DNA of 64,000 nucleotides from Plasmodiophora brassicae (GCA_036867785.1 CP145420.1:372001-436000), one strand, 5' to 3'. Shown: positions 34,801 through 45,392, numbered from the stretch's first letter. The notes: a model not told the origin generated them from the sequence alone. Translations and numbers: made by a program.

Positions 34801-35635
34801 CACGTCGGATCTGTGTTCCCCCAGTCCTCGTGCAACCCGGCCACCCTAAGGCAAACGGCCCTGCAAGTTGCAGCGGTGTGCTCCGCACGTGGCGTGCTCG
34901 GGTTCGTTGGCATCGACTTCATCGTGGCCGTCAACGACAGCACCAAACAGCACGTGCTGCTGGCTGTGGACTTGAACCTGCACGTAACGACGACCCAGTT
35001 GACATTCTGGCTGTTTGATTACCTTGCCGCTGGCAAGCTCAGCGAAGCGGGCGACTACAGCATTCCCGCCGCGTCTGCTGCGGATGCCAGTGGAGGGATG
35101 AATTCGAGGTCGTCTTCCAACGCGAGCCTAATGTCGCGACAGCCGTCGCTGGCGGACCTGTCCAAGCAGCTACAGAATAGGCTGTCGACGGCAAGATGTT
35201 ATGCTGCGCTCGACAACGTTGTCATCCCATCGCTGTCAGGCTTGCACTATCAGGCCTTCTTTAGCCTTTGCAGGCTCGAGGTACCGTTGCGATGCATGCT
35301 GGCGTCGCATCATACGGTCACTGACTCCCCCAGCAGGGTATATCGTTCGACATGGCGACCAGGTCCGGCTCAGCGTTCCAGCTGGCCGACTCGATAACCG
35401 CGGGCACTCTCTGCGTCGTCTGTACTGCTGATTCGCAGCTTGCCGCTCTCAACGCGCTTGGCGTAGCTCTGCATTTCCTCAAAGTTCGTCCCATTACACG
35501 TGCCGATCTAAGCAGCCAGTCTGACACACGCACCATGAGCAGGCCAAGGTTGGGATCAGAGACGATGAAGCGGGGAAGTCCAATCTGAACGACCTGATCG
35601 TGACCATCAAAGCGATCACGAACGGTCGTGCGTGA
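31877..35635 (+). CDS. IQCH: IQ motif-containing protein H homologue (IQCH)
   Basis: At least ten exons splice in phase from MSHAVGTGKSASEYH to a stop at 35635. The N-terminal half is Ala/Pro-rich. An IQ motif lies in the middle (ACAIQSVWRMCRQKRLYKVL). The conserved C-terminal half matches IQCH: ELADPNVEVVYMSAYPISDE, SLYYSPKCLSRIRQLTQGHS, VPNLVGPDDLKVAVFLKLPI, SGSKRVFTEAL, VQRWIIKLNDESGGRG, NLFIEPDGNITVLSTHDQLF and LGFVGIDFIV. IQCH is a calmodulin-binding protein linked to flagellated sperm in mammals. Some introns contain GCTGCT repeats. One junction (near 34432-34493) is needed to recover NQ|ERLQSALSQ. The exact number of N-terminal exons is the least certain part. Confidence 0.9.
32755..32774 (+). 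repeat. CTG microsatellite inside probable IQCH intron
   Basis: A run of about six GCT/CTG units lies in a stretch that is best read as a 57-nt intron (gtacgc to tgccag). If retained it would encode an Ala run in frame. Confidence 0.5.
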
Positions 35636-35717
35636 CGCATGCGTTTACATCTCATGGCTGATTTATTAGACAACTACACAACGATAACCCCCTTCACCGC
35701 ACTGCTAGTCTACCAGC

Positions 35718-37361
35718 TCATAGCTGTGTGGCGGTCAAGTCTTGCACAGCCGCAGCTGGCAAATGAAACTTCCCTGCCTGTGCGTATGCAAGCAGGCGGT
35801 TGCGTTGCATGCAGGCGAGGCATTCGCTTTGAATTGTCTGCAGACGTGCCTGATCTGCAGCTTGCTGAAGGAACTCGGCTCTGACAGCGTTACGCGCCTG
35901 CTCTCCGACAGCATTGTTTAGCGAAGCCCGGTAGGAACTGATCAGCCTGTGGACCGGCATTAGGGAAGAAAGTGTCAGGCCAAAGCGCAGCGCCGCCCTG
36001 ACCTGTAGTTCATGTTGTCGAATCCAAGCTCCAGATTCGCCCGTTCCGCTTGTAACTGCTCTAGCAAGCGGACGGGGGGACACGCAGAACCAACAGGTCC
36101 CTGCGCAGGAACCGTCTGCTCGGGTTCCCTGCCAGGAACCGGACTTGTCGAGCACAGCGGGCGCGCGCCACGAATTGCAGTCTTCGTCGGGACCTTCTCT
36201 GCAACGACTCCTGATCCTGCGGTATCGTTGGTATGGTATGGCAGTACAGAGACCCGTTTGGAGCCAGGTCTCGCCGCCGTCGGGCACTTGGGCGGTAGAC
36301 CATACTGCTTCGCGTCTGGCGCGACGGGACAACCTCGATAACGATCCGGGTCTGACTCTCCAGCAGGACATTGCTTGGTCGGAGCCGATGGCGGTACACC
36401 TTTAGCATTCGACAGGCCGGCGTGGACTTCGCCGGCATCTTCCCCCAGACGCTCAATGGTTCTAACACGCTTGGGGATCTGCTCGAGAGGGCTCGGGGCT
36501 TGCCTGACTTTTCGGGGTGGCGATGGAACTCTTCGGATGCAAGACGGTTGCTTCTGAGGGGTCCCTGGAACAGGGCGAGCAGGTGACTGCTCAGGCCCCG
36601 GTGGCATGCGCCGCTCGTCAGCCGCAGGTCGCAACTTTGACCCAGCAGAGCGTTTCTTGGACTTGTTCTTCTTCACGGCGACGCCCTTGACTGTCGGCAG
36701 CGTTTGACACCGGGCGGTACGTGGCCTGGTTTCGAACAGCTTCTTGCACTGGGCACCCGTCCGCGTAGGGAAATACAACGAGAACAGGCCTGTTTGAATG
36801 CGATTCAGAATCCAGTTGGTACGCCCGCTGGACGTTACATGAATTACCCCACTGCCCGAGTGGAGGACGCTCCTTCATTAGTTTATCAAAGAGGCCCAAC
36901 TCATCCGGGCGCCATTCGCCCTCATCGACAGCGACGCCCGGTTTGCCCCATTTCATGTAGTATGCGTTGGGGTCCGTCGCCAGCGCGGCCCACGCCTTCT
37001 GCCTGGCAGGTGGCCATGCCGCAGATGGGTTTGCCGATGCACCCGATTTCTCGCCGTCGAAATCCAGGCGGCGCTTGGCCGTCACGAGAGCGGCGCTGAC
37101 GCGTTCGAAACGAGCCCGACACTCTGCCGCGCTGAACGGTAGCCCGTCGACGTCGCCGCAGTCCCGTCCAGCCATGACGGCATCAACCAGCGCCTGCGTC
37201 GCCGACCGCGTCCAGCCGTCGGACGCGTTGCCGTTGACGGCGGCATAGTCCGCATCCGACAGCGCCCGCAGCACGTGATGCAGTTCGGCGGTGGCCGCGA
37301 TCGACGACGCGGGCGAGAACGCCACCGTCCGCGACGACGACCGGCGAATGACGGACGCCAT
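35718..37361 (-). CDS. SANT/Myb-like domain protein
   Basis: Three exons in phase (36839-37361, 36003-36789, 35718-35946; introns 49 and 56 nt) give 512 aa. The SANT/Myb-like domain is split by the first intron: GEWRPDELGLFDKLMKERP…QWGN, then FSLYFPTRTGAQCKKLF. The W…W spacing and the final TRTGAQCKK helix are typical of the fold. The middle is basic, Pro/Ser-rich and NLS-like (KKNKSKKR). The C-terminus is helical (RAEFLQQAADQARLQTIQSE). The domain binds DNA or histone tails; the target is unknown. A perfect E2F-type palindrome lies about 157 bp upstream of the start. Confidence 0.8.
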
Positions 37362-37517
37362 GCCGGGCCGACACACACCACCAGGTAACCAAATGGAGCC
37401 GCAGCCGAAACCACCCCCACGGGCGAGGCCGATTCCACCCCTCCTCCGTCCGCCCGTCCGTCTCTCCGCCCGCCCCGACCAGACCGGCGCGCGTTGTCGC
37501 AGCGCCCCGCCCCTGGT

Positions 37518-37537
37518 CGGTTTTGGCGCCAAAACCG
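37518..37537. promoter_or_regulatory. perfect E2F/DP-type palindrome
   Basis: CGGTTTTGGCGCCAAAACCG is a perfect 20-bp palindrome containing TTTGGCGCCAAA, the ideal E2F consensus TTTSGCGCSAAA. It is 157-176 bp upstream of the SANT gene start. Plant, animal and many protist S-phase genes use such sites. That it is functional here is inference. Confidence 0.7.
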
Positions 37538-37799
37538 TGCAACCCCCAAAAAGCCACGGACTCCCATGCCGCGTTCGTTGGGCACGACCGTTTTTTTGGA
37601 TGGTTCAGTTGCCGTTGGCCGCCGCCCGCTCTTCGTGGGTGAGCCCGTGGGGCGCAATGACTGAGAGCAATCATATTACAGGGTGTATTTAATAAAGTTA
37701 TGGACGACATAATATAGCCAGATGTTGATGTGTGAAAATGTTGTCGAACGAGGTGTGTGATCGGTCGTCGTCCCACAGGGAGGCCCGGGGCGCCGGCGG

Positions 37800-38525
37800 T
37801 CAGAGCTGCGCCATCAGGGCGATCAGCTCGGGGTCCTCGCGCTGCGCGTGCGGGGCGCCGGCGGATTTATCGTCAACTAGGTGCTTGAAGAACGGCAGGC
37901 GCTTGTCGCCCTCCTTGACGGGCGACGGTTTCGCCGCCGCCGGCACCTTGACGACCACGGGAGTCGATGGACGCGCGATATTAACGGGCGACACGGCGCG
38001 AACCGGAACCTTGAAACGCATCGAATCCTGTTTGATCGGGGGAGTGAACGACGCCGCCCCGACCGCCGATAGCGGACGTGCCGTCGATGGCGGTGGGATC
38101 GGGGTCACATACCCGGGCACGGCGTCCGGCGTGTAAATGAAATCGTCCTGGTGGATGAAATCGCATCGCGACCCGTACGGGCAGTTGCCATTCAGGTAAT
38201 TCTTGCACTTCTCCGTCTTCCAGCGACGGTGCCGGACGACAGGTCTCAGATCGGCGAGCCCGTGCCTATCCAGACGTAATCAGCGACAACGTCGATGTGG
38301 CGGGGACAAATCCAAAGGCGGAACGTACGCGAATTGGCACTTGTTCGAGTAGCGACAGTACCCGTGATCGCTAAACGAGCGGCACAACTCGGTCTTGTAG
38401 AGGCTGGAGTTGTGCGCATACTGGGACATTCCACGCGACGGCGAGCTGTCATGCGTCTTGGACGGGCGGTGCTCAGACCAGGCGGACTGTGTCGGCGTGA
38501 ACCACACTGCCGAGCTGGTCGACAT
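37800..38525 (-). CDS. tandem CCCH zinc-finger protein, TTP/ZFP36 type
   Basis: Two exons in phase (38329-38525, 37800-38265; intron 63 nt) give 220 aa. Splicing creates two C-x8-C-x5-C-x3-H fingers with the family linker: YKTELCRSFSDHGYCRYSNK then CQFAHG, and RHRRWKTEKCKNYLNGNCPY then GSRCDFIH. Both YKTELC and WKTEKC lead-ins are present. This is the TTP class that binds AU-rich elements in mRNA 3' ends and promotes decay. The C-terminal half is Pro/Val-rich and disordered. The frame is open upstream of the chosen ATG at 38525, so the protein could be longer at the N-terminus. Confidence 0.9.
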
Positions 38526-39059
38526 CTGCGATGGCAATGTCAGACAGATCTGTTTCAGCCTGGGGGCTGCGCCCGCCCCGACTGCCTGCAACGCGACGTC
38601 ACCTGTCCGTGGGCGTGCGAGCGCGACGACGGCCGTTCCTTGACGCAGACGCTCTGGTCGGATGGTGCGGGATGCAGCGGACCCGTTGCGGGATGGGCTC
38701 GACCAATATCGGCAATGAGCGGCGGTCTCTGCGCGGCGGTCGCCAGATTTCCCGGCCTTACGCGCTACGCTACTCGTCCCGACCACGGACTCCGTGGCGG
38801 CATGTACCCCAGCGCTACGTGTCGCACAAAATAGCGTTCTAGCGAATCACACTGCCCTGCCACATTGCAGCTCTCAGGCCCCAGGTTTTCAACATGACTG
38901 TCGCCCGCCTCTAAAAATAGTTGGGCAGCCTTTGGAACGTTCCCGACTATCGGTACCTACACATACCGTGACGACTCCAGTCGCGGCGTGCGTGGTGACG
39001 TGGCTGCGACAGCAGAATGCGCGGTCGATTCTGTATAGAGTGTATTGCCACGAGTCCCA
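38526..39059. other. intergenic or extended 5' region of CCCH gene
   Basis: The CCCH frame stays open to about 38786 without an ATG, so part of this may be an upstream exon or leader. The word GGTACCTAC occurs at 38952-38960. No separate gene is supported. Confidence 0.3.
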
Positions 39060-39548
39060 CTAACCGAGCAGCGTGGCAATGTAATATTCGACGGCGTCGC
39101 TGGCGTCCAGGATGGCGTTGAAGCAGCGAGCGATGGTGGTGCCCAGGGCGTGGAACAGTTTCGCGTGGGCGGTCGTGGTGAGGCCACTCCATTGCCTGCA
39201 GGGGAAGGGAGATGCAAGATGCCACCTCGATGCCGTCAGTGTTGCGGGAACGGCCAGCACGATCAGGGGGTTCTGATCACGGATGGCTTCCTGCAGGTCG
39301 GCGGCGCTAGTGATTTCCACGCGTTCTTGCTCGGCGTCGATGTATGACAAGCGTAGATCGGCCGGGTATGCATCCCAGAGGATCCGCTCGTACTGCTCCC
39401 GAAACGCTTGGCACCGTTCATCGAACCCGATGTCAATGTACCCGTCATCCGCCATCGGGTCGCGGTTTCTAAACCGGTTGAATTCCGAATCCGCCGAGCC
39501 GGTCCACTCCACAATGGCCGGATGGGCAACCAACAGCGTTTTATACAT
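39060..39548 (-). CDS. small PB1-domain protein
   Basis: A single uninterrupted frame of 162 aa from the ATG at 39548. Residues about 10-100 match a PB1 domain: a basic FNRFRNRDP first strand, then the OPCA-like acidic motif LRLSYIDAEQERVEITSAAD followed by DLQEAIRDQ. The rest is helical (AKLFHALGTTIARCFNAILD). PB1 domains form heterodimers or filaments in signalling and autophagy scaffolds. It lies 53 bp downstream of kinesin-9 on the same strand. An alternative intron around 39190-39250 would change the last third. Confidence 0.75.
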   Translation of the reverse strand: MYKTLLVAHPAIVEWTGSADSEFNRFRNRDPMADDGYIDIGFDERCQAFREQYERILWDAYPADLRLSYIDAEQERVEITSAADLQEAIRDQNPLIVLAVPATLTASRWHLASPFPCRQWSGLTTTAHAKLFHALGTTIARCFNAILDASDAVEYYIATLLG

Positions 39549-39600
39549 AAGTGACGTTCACGCTTCACGACCTGCTACGCAGAGCACGACGAGTCGGTCC

Positions 39601-42257
39601 TTACCGCGGCACGACCATGCCAGAGCGTTTGCTGCGTTTCTGAGGGAACCCCAGGTCATATTCGGAGGTCAGAGAACGATAGTGACGCGCTTACCTTGTG
39701 AGCGTGGCGAAGGAGGTTCTTTCGGGCATTGTAGTAGGACAAGGAATCCGGGTCGGTGCTCAGAATGCGTTCGGTCTCAATCTTCTCGAACTGTTCGCCG
39801 TCGTCGAGAACATCGACGCTGTCGACGCCGCGACGTTGCACCTCGCACCACTGTAGGAACTGGTTCGCCAGACGCTGCTTGACCTGGTGTACGTTCTCCT
39901 TCAGCAGCGCGGCCTGGTTCCGCAGCGCGCTCCATCGGTCGTACGATTTGCCATAGTCGACCTTGCGCTGCTTCAGGTCGCGAATCAAAGCGTACTCCTC
40001 TTCGTCGATGATCTCCGTGCTGTCGGGGATGCCCGCGATCCGGTTCGCCGCTTGACGGTTCGCTCGCATCATCGCCAGCGTGTCTGATAGCGCGTCGATT
40101 GCACGCTTCGCGTCGTTGACTTCAGCCCCAGCTGCCTTGATTTGCTGGCGAATATCGTGGCTCTTCTGGACCAGCTCGACGTACTCGTTGTTGCACGTGG
40201 CACCATCGCCCGCCTTCCACTCCTGGAGCAGTCTCTCGTCGTCGATCGCGACTTGAACGCCAGCCGAGATCGGGACGGGATCTGCAGGTGCTGGCGTTTG
40301 CAAGAACGACTGACGATCAGGCGACGACGCCCGAGACAGCACCGCTTCGGCATCGTCCTCGATGTTGGGACGGGAATCCGCAGGCGCGACACCTCCAACG
40401 CTGAATCCAGTCGTTTCGACCAGGTCGCCAACGGGACCCGTTGCAGGGTTCGGAGCTGGTGTGGAGCCCGACGGCGGCGTCGCAGCACCCTTGGTAACGC
40501 CAGGAGGCGGTGTCGTGCCCGTCTTCGTAGACGTTACGGAGGCGGGCGGCTGCTGCTGCTTCGTGGCGGCAGCAGCATCGGGGGTGACGCTTGCCTGAGG
40601 CGTAGACGCGACGACAGGTGCCGCTCCGCGAGCCAGGGCGTTGTACGCGATCCTGAACTGACGGAACAGCTCGTGGACCTGCTGTAGGTTGACGACGTCG
40701 AAGCGCGGGATCTCGTTCGCAAGGTACAGGTCGACCTGGTGCCGAAGTTCAGCCTGCTGCTCGGGCGTAAATTCGTCGTACGACACCGGGCCGCGATTCG
40801 CGATCATGTCATGCTGGGGGGGATGGAGACTTAGGCGGGCATACTCGGAATACAACGATACGACCGACCATTGCCAGTTCTTGTTTGAGAAGCGCAATCT
40901 GCGATTCGTACTTCTTTAGAAGCAGCGTCGGGTCCAGGTCGATATTGATAGCGGCGTCGTTCGTTAAGCGCATCTACAGACGCCGATGGTCAATGCCCCA
41001 GATCAGACGGCGCGCAACGGCTGTCGTACCATTCGCGTGGCAAACTTCAGCGTCGAGATGGTCTCCTCGAGATGCCGCGACTCGGGCCATATGTTGGCGA
41101 TCATTCGCGTGATGCTGTTCCCGCCGAGCGAGTCACGCAGGACATGCGTCAGCTTCGACGAGCGGAACGGAATGTGGTCGCGATGCTTTGTGCTCAGGGC
41201 GATGACAACCTGTTCCAGGAACGACAGGGATCGGTTGATATACAGCGCTTCCTGTTAAAAGAGGTAAGCACCAGGCAAACGAAGTAGACCTAGGAGATGG
41301 TACCTGGAGGGTCTGTCCTCTGGAATCAGTCTTGGCGACACGTTCGCTGCCAGCAAGGTCTACAAGATGCAGCTTCGAGACGATGACCTTCTCAGACGAT
41401 TCGACACGCGATCGCGATTCAAGGTGCATTGTGAAGATCGTGTGCGACCGGGACGAGGCGGTGTTGTGCATGTGCTCAGCCATCGCGCGGTTCGACTCTC
41501 CTTCGAACAGCATGTTCAGGGCCTCCTCCTCGTTGCTGACGTAAGCGAGATGCAATCCCTTGACTGAAACGTTCCCGTTGCCATCTTCCCGTATGGAGAG
41601 ATCGCGGGTCGACGTTGACAACAGGTCACGAAGCGTTTCGTTATATATCTCCAGGTACGAAACCCTGACGTTGATCTCGGTTTCTAGCAACCGTCACGTC
41701 AATTAAACGAGGATAGGGAAATCAAACGCGCTGCATGCCTGGTTTGGATGCAATCGCCCTGAACAGAAGGGTGATGGCACGAGGGGATATGCCTCGATAC
41801 TTGTAGTCGTATGTACCGTTCCCTGAAATTGCAGGAAGATACGTCAGCACGGCACGTAGGAACGGCTCGTTCAGCAACGCCGACCCATCGTGAAAGACTT
41901 GCCGGCTCCCGTTTGGCCATACGCCATGAGCGTGCCATTGTAACCCGCAAGGGTTGACATCACCTTGGGGTGGACAATATCCTTAGTGTCCACAGGGAGG
42001 CACCGGTCACGACACATCCTTACCATGTCACGACCGCAGGCCTCAAACATGTCTTCTTGGCTGGCGTTAGGCATGACGCGGTTGACCCGGAAAGTCCAGT
42101 CTTGCTGAAGGTTGTTCAGCCCGGCAGCGGCGCCGCCCGAGTTTCGGTCCATGTGAATCGACACCGTCCCGGCTTGCGTGTCGAGCTTTATGGCATCGTG
42201 TGCGAAATCGGCCGTTGGCCGTGACCGCACAACGACCTGGATGGCGCTCTTCACCAT
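39601..42257 (-). CDS. KIF9: kinesin-9 (KIF9-type axonemal kinesin)
   Basis: An N-terminal kinesin motor in several exons: VKSAIQVVVRSRPT, P-loop GYNGTLMAYGQTGAGKSFTM, VSYLEIYNETLRDLL, switch I NTASSRSHTIF, switch II LHLVDLAGSERVAKTDS, then the long exon and EALYINRSLSFLEQ, FRSSKLTHVLRDSLGGNS. The C-terminal exon has the KIF9-specific segment STEIIDEEEYALIRDLKQRK and DPDSLSYYNARKNLL. The long exon ends at a strong donor (gtaagc), so I add a last exon KKRSKRSGMVVPR ending at 39601. Kinesin-9 acts in the central apparatus and flagellar beat. The start is the ATG at 42257 before VKSAIQVVV. Confidence 0.92.
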
Positions 42258-42397
42258 CGTGCGGCCGATAGACACCTATTAGGGTCAATCCGTCATCCAA
42301 CGGTACTGACGCGATCGCCGTGTATCGTGGGCAGAGCGCGGGGCACTAATGGGGGTGACCGAGGGCAGTCTCTGTGTATAACGAGAGCGCCGTCAAA

Positions 42398-43479
42398 TCA
42401 GATATCGTCCAACGACAGCTGGAACACACAACGCATCAGGCAAATGCATTGAAACGTTCGAAAACGCTTACTACGAACCATTCGGGTGCGGTACGTAATC
42501 GCAGTGGATGACTCCAATGCCATTGCCCTAATATGGACGGGGAAGATCTCCTTCGATCTCCCATGACGCACCCTGTCCTCGCCGAGTTCGGGATCCTTAG
42601 AGAGCAGGAGATCGAAGTAGGTCAATCTGGACCGGTCGACGCCGTTTTCGACCAGATCGACAACGGCAGGTGCTGTATGCGTCCCCAGTGCGGACAGGTT
42701 GCCGCCGCCTTGCTCGTCGAGAGGATCACTTGCCAACTGGCACAACTTGATGCTGCTGTGTTTGACGACGTTGGCCCCATTCCACAGCCAGTCAGGCACC
42801 TCGCCTGTAGCCGTCACGTGAGAATCCACAGCGAATCTCAAGACAACTCATTAATGGCATGCCGTACGCGGAACAACGACTTCGCCATCGAAATCGTCAA
42901 GAAATTGCACCTCTTCAACACTCATTTCTCTACCGAAGGTGAACCTGAGCCATATGCATCTGATCACCACCGAGCCCGCACACTCGTCACCGTTCCCTGT
43001 GTACCTGCAGAACTCGTTGATGATAGACGAGCGAACCCAGTTCTGCAATTTGCGAAGGCAGGCGAACACAACACCCGTCACGTTAACGCCATCAAGGCAG
43101 TGAACGTAGCAGGGCAGGGTCGACGGATCTGGATCATCCTCATTCGGTGTCACGTCCAACGCGTCGACGTGTACGTCACTGCCTAACCGATAATGATCTG
43201 CAGGATCTTGATCACCTGCTCCTTGGTGATCGATACGCTTTCCGTGTACTTGGGCACACAGAAGTGGTGCGATGCGATGTCGTGCTCTCTGCAGAAATCG
43301 AGGACGTCGCATGTCGGGCGCTCCGGCACCAGCGACACGATCGTGCGCAGCCGCTTCATCGCCAGGAACCGCATGTTCAGCAACGTCGGATACGCGCCAC
43401 GCGACAGGCCCTGCTCGCAGATCGCGAAGCGGAACGGCGGGATCAGCGCCGATGACGGCTGCGCATCCGGTAGGTACAT
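42398..43479 (-). CDS. OCA6/SIW14-family dual-specificity phosphatase-like protein, likely inactive
   Basis: Four exons in phase (43188-43479, 43005-43128, 42868-42944, 42398-42804; introns 59, 60, 63 nt) give 299 aa. The family is plain: FRFAICEQGLSRGAYPTLLN, LRTIVSLVPE, VPKYTESVSI, then CYVHCLDGVNVTGVVFACLR, and INEFCRFTFGREMSVEEVQF. The active-site loop is HCLDGVNVTG, whereas a working Cys phosphatase needs HC-x5-R. The Arg is Val, so catalysis is unlikely. The C-terminal exon (PDWLWNGANVVKHSSIKLCQ) is unlike SIW14 and of unknown role. The start is the ATG at 43479. Confidence 0.85.
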
Positions 43480-43867
43480 CACCACCGCTTCACGGCGTTA
43501 TGACGCCCAGCATGCCCAACACGGCCCAATGCGTCCACACAGCAAGTCCAGTCGCCCTGCACGCGCAACGCTTCGTTGCGGCACCGTTGAGGCCACAGCG
43601 ATGAGTCTCCGGAACAGGAAGAGCCCCTGAGGAGCAAGCCACTGGAAATGGTCCTCGGATGTCTCCCGTTTCGCGGATTGCCGGTGGACAGTTCCGGTCC
43701 AGAGTCTGCGATTCTCCAACCGTTGGCGTCAGCAGGCCAGCAGACGGTCGTCGACTGTGTGGGTATCGTGCAGAATCCGACGGCCTCTGTTGCATGCGGC
43801 AGCGGCGAAACAAACTCTAGGAGAATATGAGTGTGTGATGAGGATGTTGGAACAGGTCGAAAGATCA
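43480..43867. other. gap between OCA6-like gene and inverted repeat
   Basis: About 390 bp with open frames on both strands (plus MTPSMPNTAQCVHTA; minus GLFLFRRLIAVASTV), none with a supported start-stop-splice model. It probably holds the OCA6-like promoter. Confidence 0.3.
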
Positions 43868-44078
43868 CTTCAAAGGCCATCTCGGCAATGGCCGCGTAGG
43901 AGGTGAAAGTTGCAGTTACCGGACATCGTCTTCTCGTGAAGGCATAACGTCACCAGGAAATCGCGCAAACGTCATACAGGAACCCTCTCCTATCGTGCGC
44001 CCCAAATAATGGTGAAATGTAGGTGCTGGCATAGGTCGAGCTTGGCGCTACGACGTTTATGCTAATATCACGCTTCAC
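43868..44078 (-). repeat. left arm of a degenerate inverted duplication
   Basis: The reverse complement of this segment aligns with 44258-44516 on the plus strand in ordered blocks: GATATTAGCATAA, CGTCGTAGCGCCAAG, GCGATTTCCTGGTGACGTTA, GACGATGTCCGGTA, CGCGGCCATTGCCGAGATGG and others. It lacks about 65-70 bp present in the right arm, which include the intron of the small gene there. Its copy of that gene has a stop codon in the frame (AISAMAA then stop), so it is a dead partial copy. Confidence 0.8.
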
Positions 44079-44307
44079 CCTCGACAACGCCGACATCGAG
44101 GTTTCGTGTGAAGTGGCGAAGTTCAGCTGCGTCTTTAGGCTGCCGTATAGCTGTAACAGTCTCACGATTCTTGGGAAGTTGAAATCTATTGGTTGCCGGG
44201 TCGCGGACGGCGTGAATCTCTTCAGGTGTCAGCTGTCGGATTCGAGCAACTTTCCCACGTGCTGATATTAGCATAAGTGTCGTAGCGCCAAGCGCGATCA
44301 GTGCCAT
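44068..44307 (-). CDS. small membrane-anchored protein (79 aa)
   Basis: A single frame from the ATG at 44307 gives 79 aa. A hydrophobic N-terminus (MALIALGATTLMLISARGK) could be a signal anchor. A charged segment follows (RIRQLTPEEIHAVRDPATN), then FQLPKNRETVTAIRQ. The size and layout resemble small mitochondrial inner-membrane assembly factors, but I cannot name a family. Its first codons and upstream region are part of the right arm of the inverted duplication. Confidence 0.55.
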   Translation of the reverse strand: MALIALGATTLMLISARGKVARIRQLTPEEIHAVRDPATNRFQLPKNRETVTAIRQPKDAAELRHFTRNLDVGVVEGEA

Positions 44308-44516
44308 CACCTTTGGGCGCCCGATAAAACAGTATTCCTGTACGACCTTTCCGCGATTTCCTGGTGACGTTATGCCTTCACGAAGAGACGATGTCCGGTA
44401 TTTGGATCCGTCTCGTACGTGCACTATACTCTAGAACATCCGGCAGGCAACTGGGCAGCGAACACGGCAACTTCCACCTCCTGCGCGGCCATTGCCGAGA
44501 TGGCCTTTGGAGTGAA
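44258..44516 (+). repeat. right (source) arm of the inverted duplication
   Basis: Contains the 5' end of the 79-aa protein gene and the 3' half of the next small gene, with its intron. This arm keeps the open frame and splice sites, so it is the likely source copy. The arms are separated by about 180 bp. Confidence 0.8.
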
Positions 44517-44630
44517 TCCTTGGATCGAGTCGGATCCAGAAACGGTCCCGACCAAGCCAAGTTGGCGTCGACCTGCTCGGGCTGCCAATGAAAGGTCTGA
44601 CTGGGAAGTGCGAGCCAGACCGTGACTCAT
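44370..44630 (-). CDS. small uncharacterised protein (about 69 aa)
   Basis: An ATG at 44630 opens MSHGLARTSQSDLSLAARAG, then GFTPKAISAMAAQEVEVA. A gtgttc donor and an acceptor ending acgag give a last exon TDPNTGHRLFVKA and a stop at 44370. The left repeat arm preserves the same reading (KAISAMAA…EVKVAVTGHRLLVKA) on its own strand, which supports this frame and this splice. The opposite strand can also be read as a spliced 52-residue frame. Function unknown. Confidence 0.5.
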
Positions 44631-44839
44631 CCCGGTATCAATATGTATAAACCGTGGTGTGACGGGTGCGACAGGTCCAGCGATAGATCGTACAATAGAA
44701 GCGCCATCGGCACACTGACCGGGGATGCCTATTGGCAGGCAGCAGTCGCAGGCGTGCCCTCATCTATCGTCACCCATCCGCACTATTCCTTTCGAGACGA
44801 ATACACATCGCACATGTATTAGATGGGTGTTGCAAGGAT

Positions 44840-45203
44840 TCAGCAGCCGCGCATGACGGACCTGCGATTGGGGACAACAGTCAGGTTCACAGCAGAGGCT
44901 GTGCTCAAGGACGGTGTACCCCGCCGCCAGGAACGTGCCGAACATGAGACCGGATTGCGCGCAGGTCTTCGCCATCGTCTGCAGACGTTTGCCCTTGTTG
45001 CCAGGACCCATGACGGACAGCCCGCCGAACAGAATCCCGATGGTCACGCCCAGCGCGGCTCCTACAGCACACGTAGAGCGTCAGACGCCGGACGCGGACG
45101 ACGCTCCGGGCCGGGTCCTACCCAGGCCAAACCCATGCAAGGCTGTCATGGCGACCCGCCTGGCACGGGGTGACTCGGCGTGCGGAGGCTCCGAATACGC
45201 CAT
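44840..45203 (-). CDS. ROMO1: ROMO1/Mgr2 homologue (mitochondrial inner membrane)
   Basis: Three exons give 81 aa. The frame crosses introns of about 60 nt each in phase. Two hydrophobic helices carry glycine zippers (GFGLGAALGVTIGILFGGLS and QSGLMFGTFLAAGSV), with the ROMO1 linker GNKGKRLQTMAKTCAQSG between them and the typical short Cys end (MRGC; human ends GIRC). Mgr2/ROMO1 is a small subunit of the TIM23 import machinery and affects mitochondrial morphology. The start at 45203 gives a short Pro/Arg-rich N-terminal tail. The match is strong for so short a protein. Confidence 0.88.
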
Positions 45204-45392
45204 CGAATCGTTCGTGTTGTCGCTCTCACGAATATACGCAGTCCGTGCAGCACAGTGAGCAGACGGTGCAGCTCCTGTGCGGATCATCCCGTGCCGTCCC
45301 GTCATTTGTGAGGGCTGCCCCTGATGCCAACTGCCCTATTACCTATTCCAGCCCGTTGCAACGCGCGAAGCGACGGCATGGGTATCTACAAT

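Noticed and set aside
42533-43186. 217-aa plus-strand frame
   Set aside because: It is antisense to the well-supported OCA6-like gene, and two of that gene's introns fall inside it.
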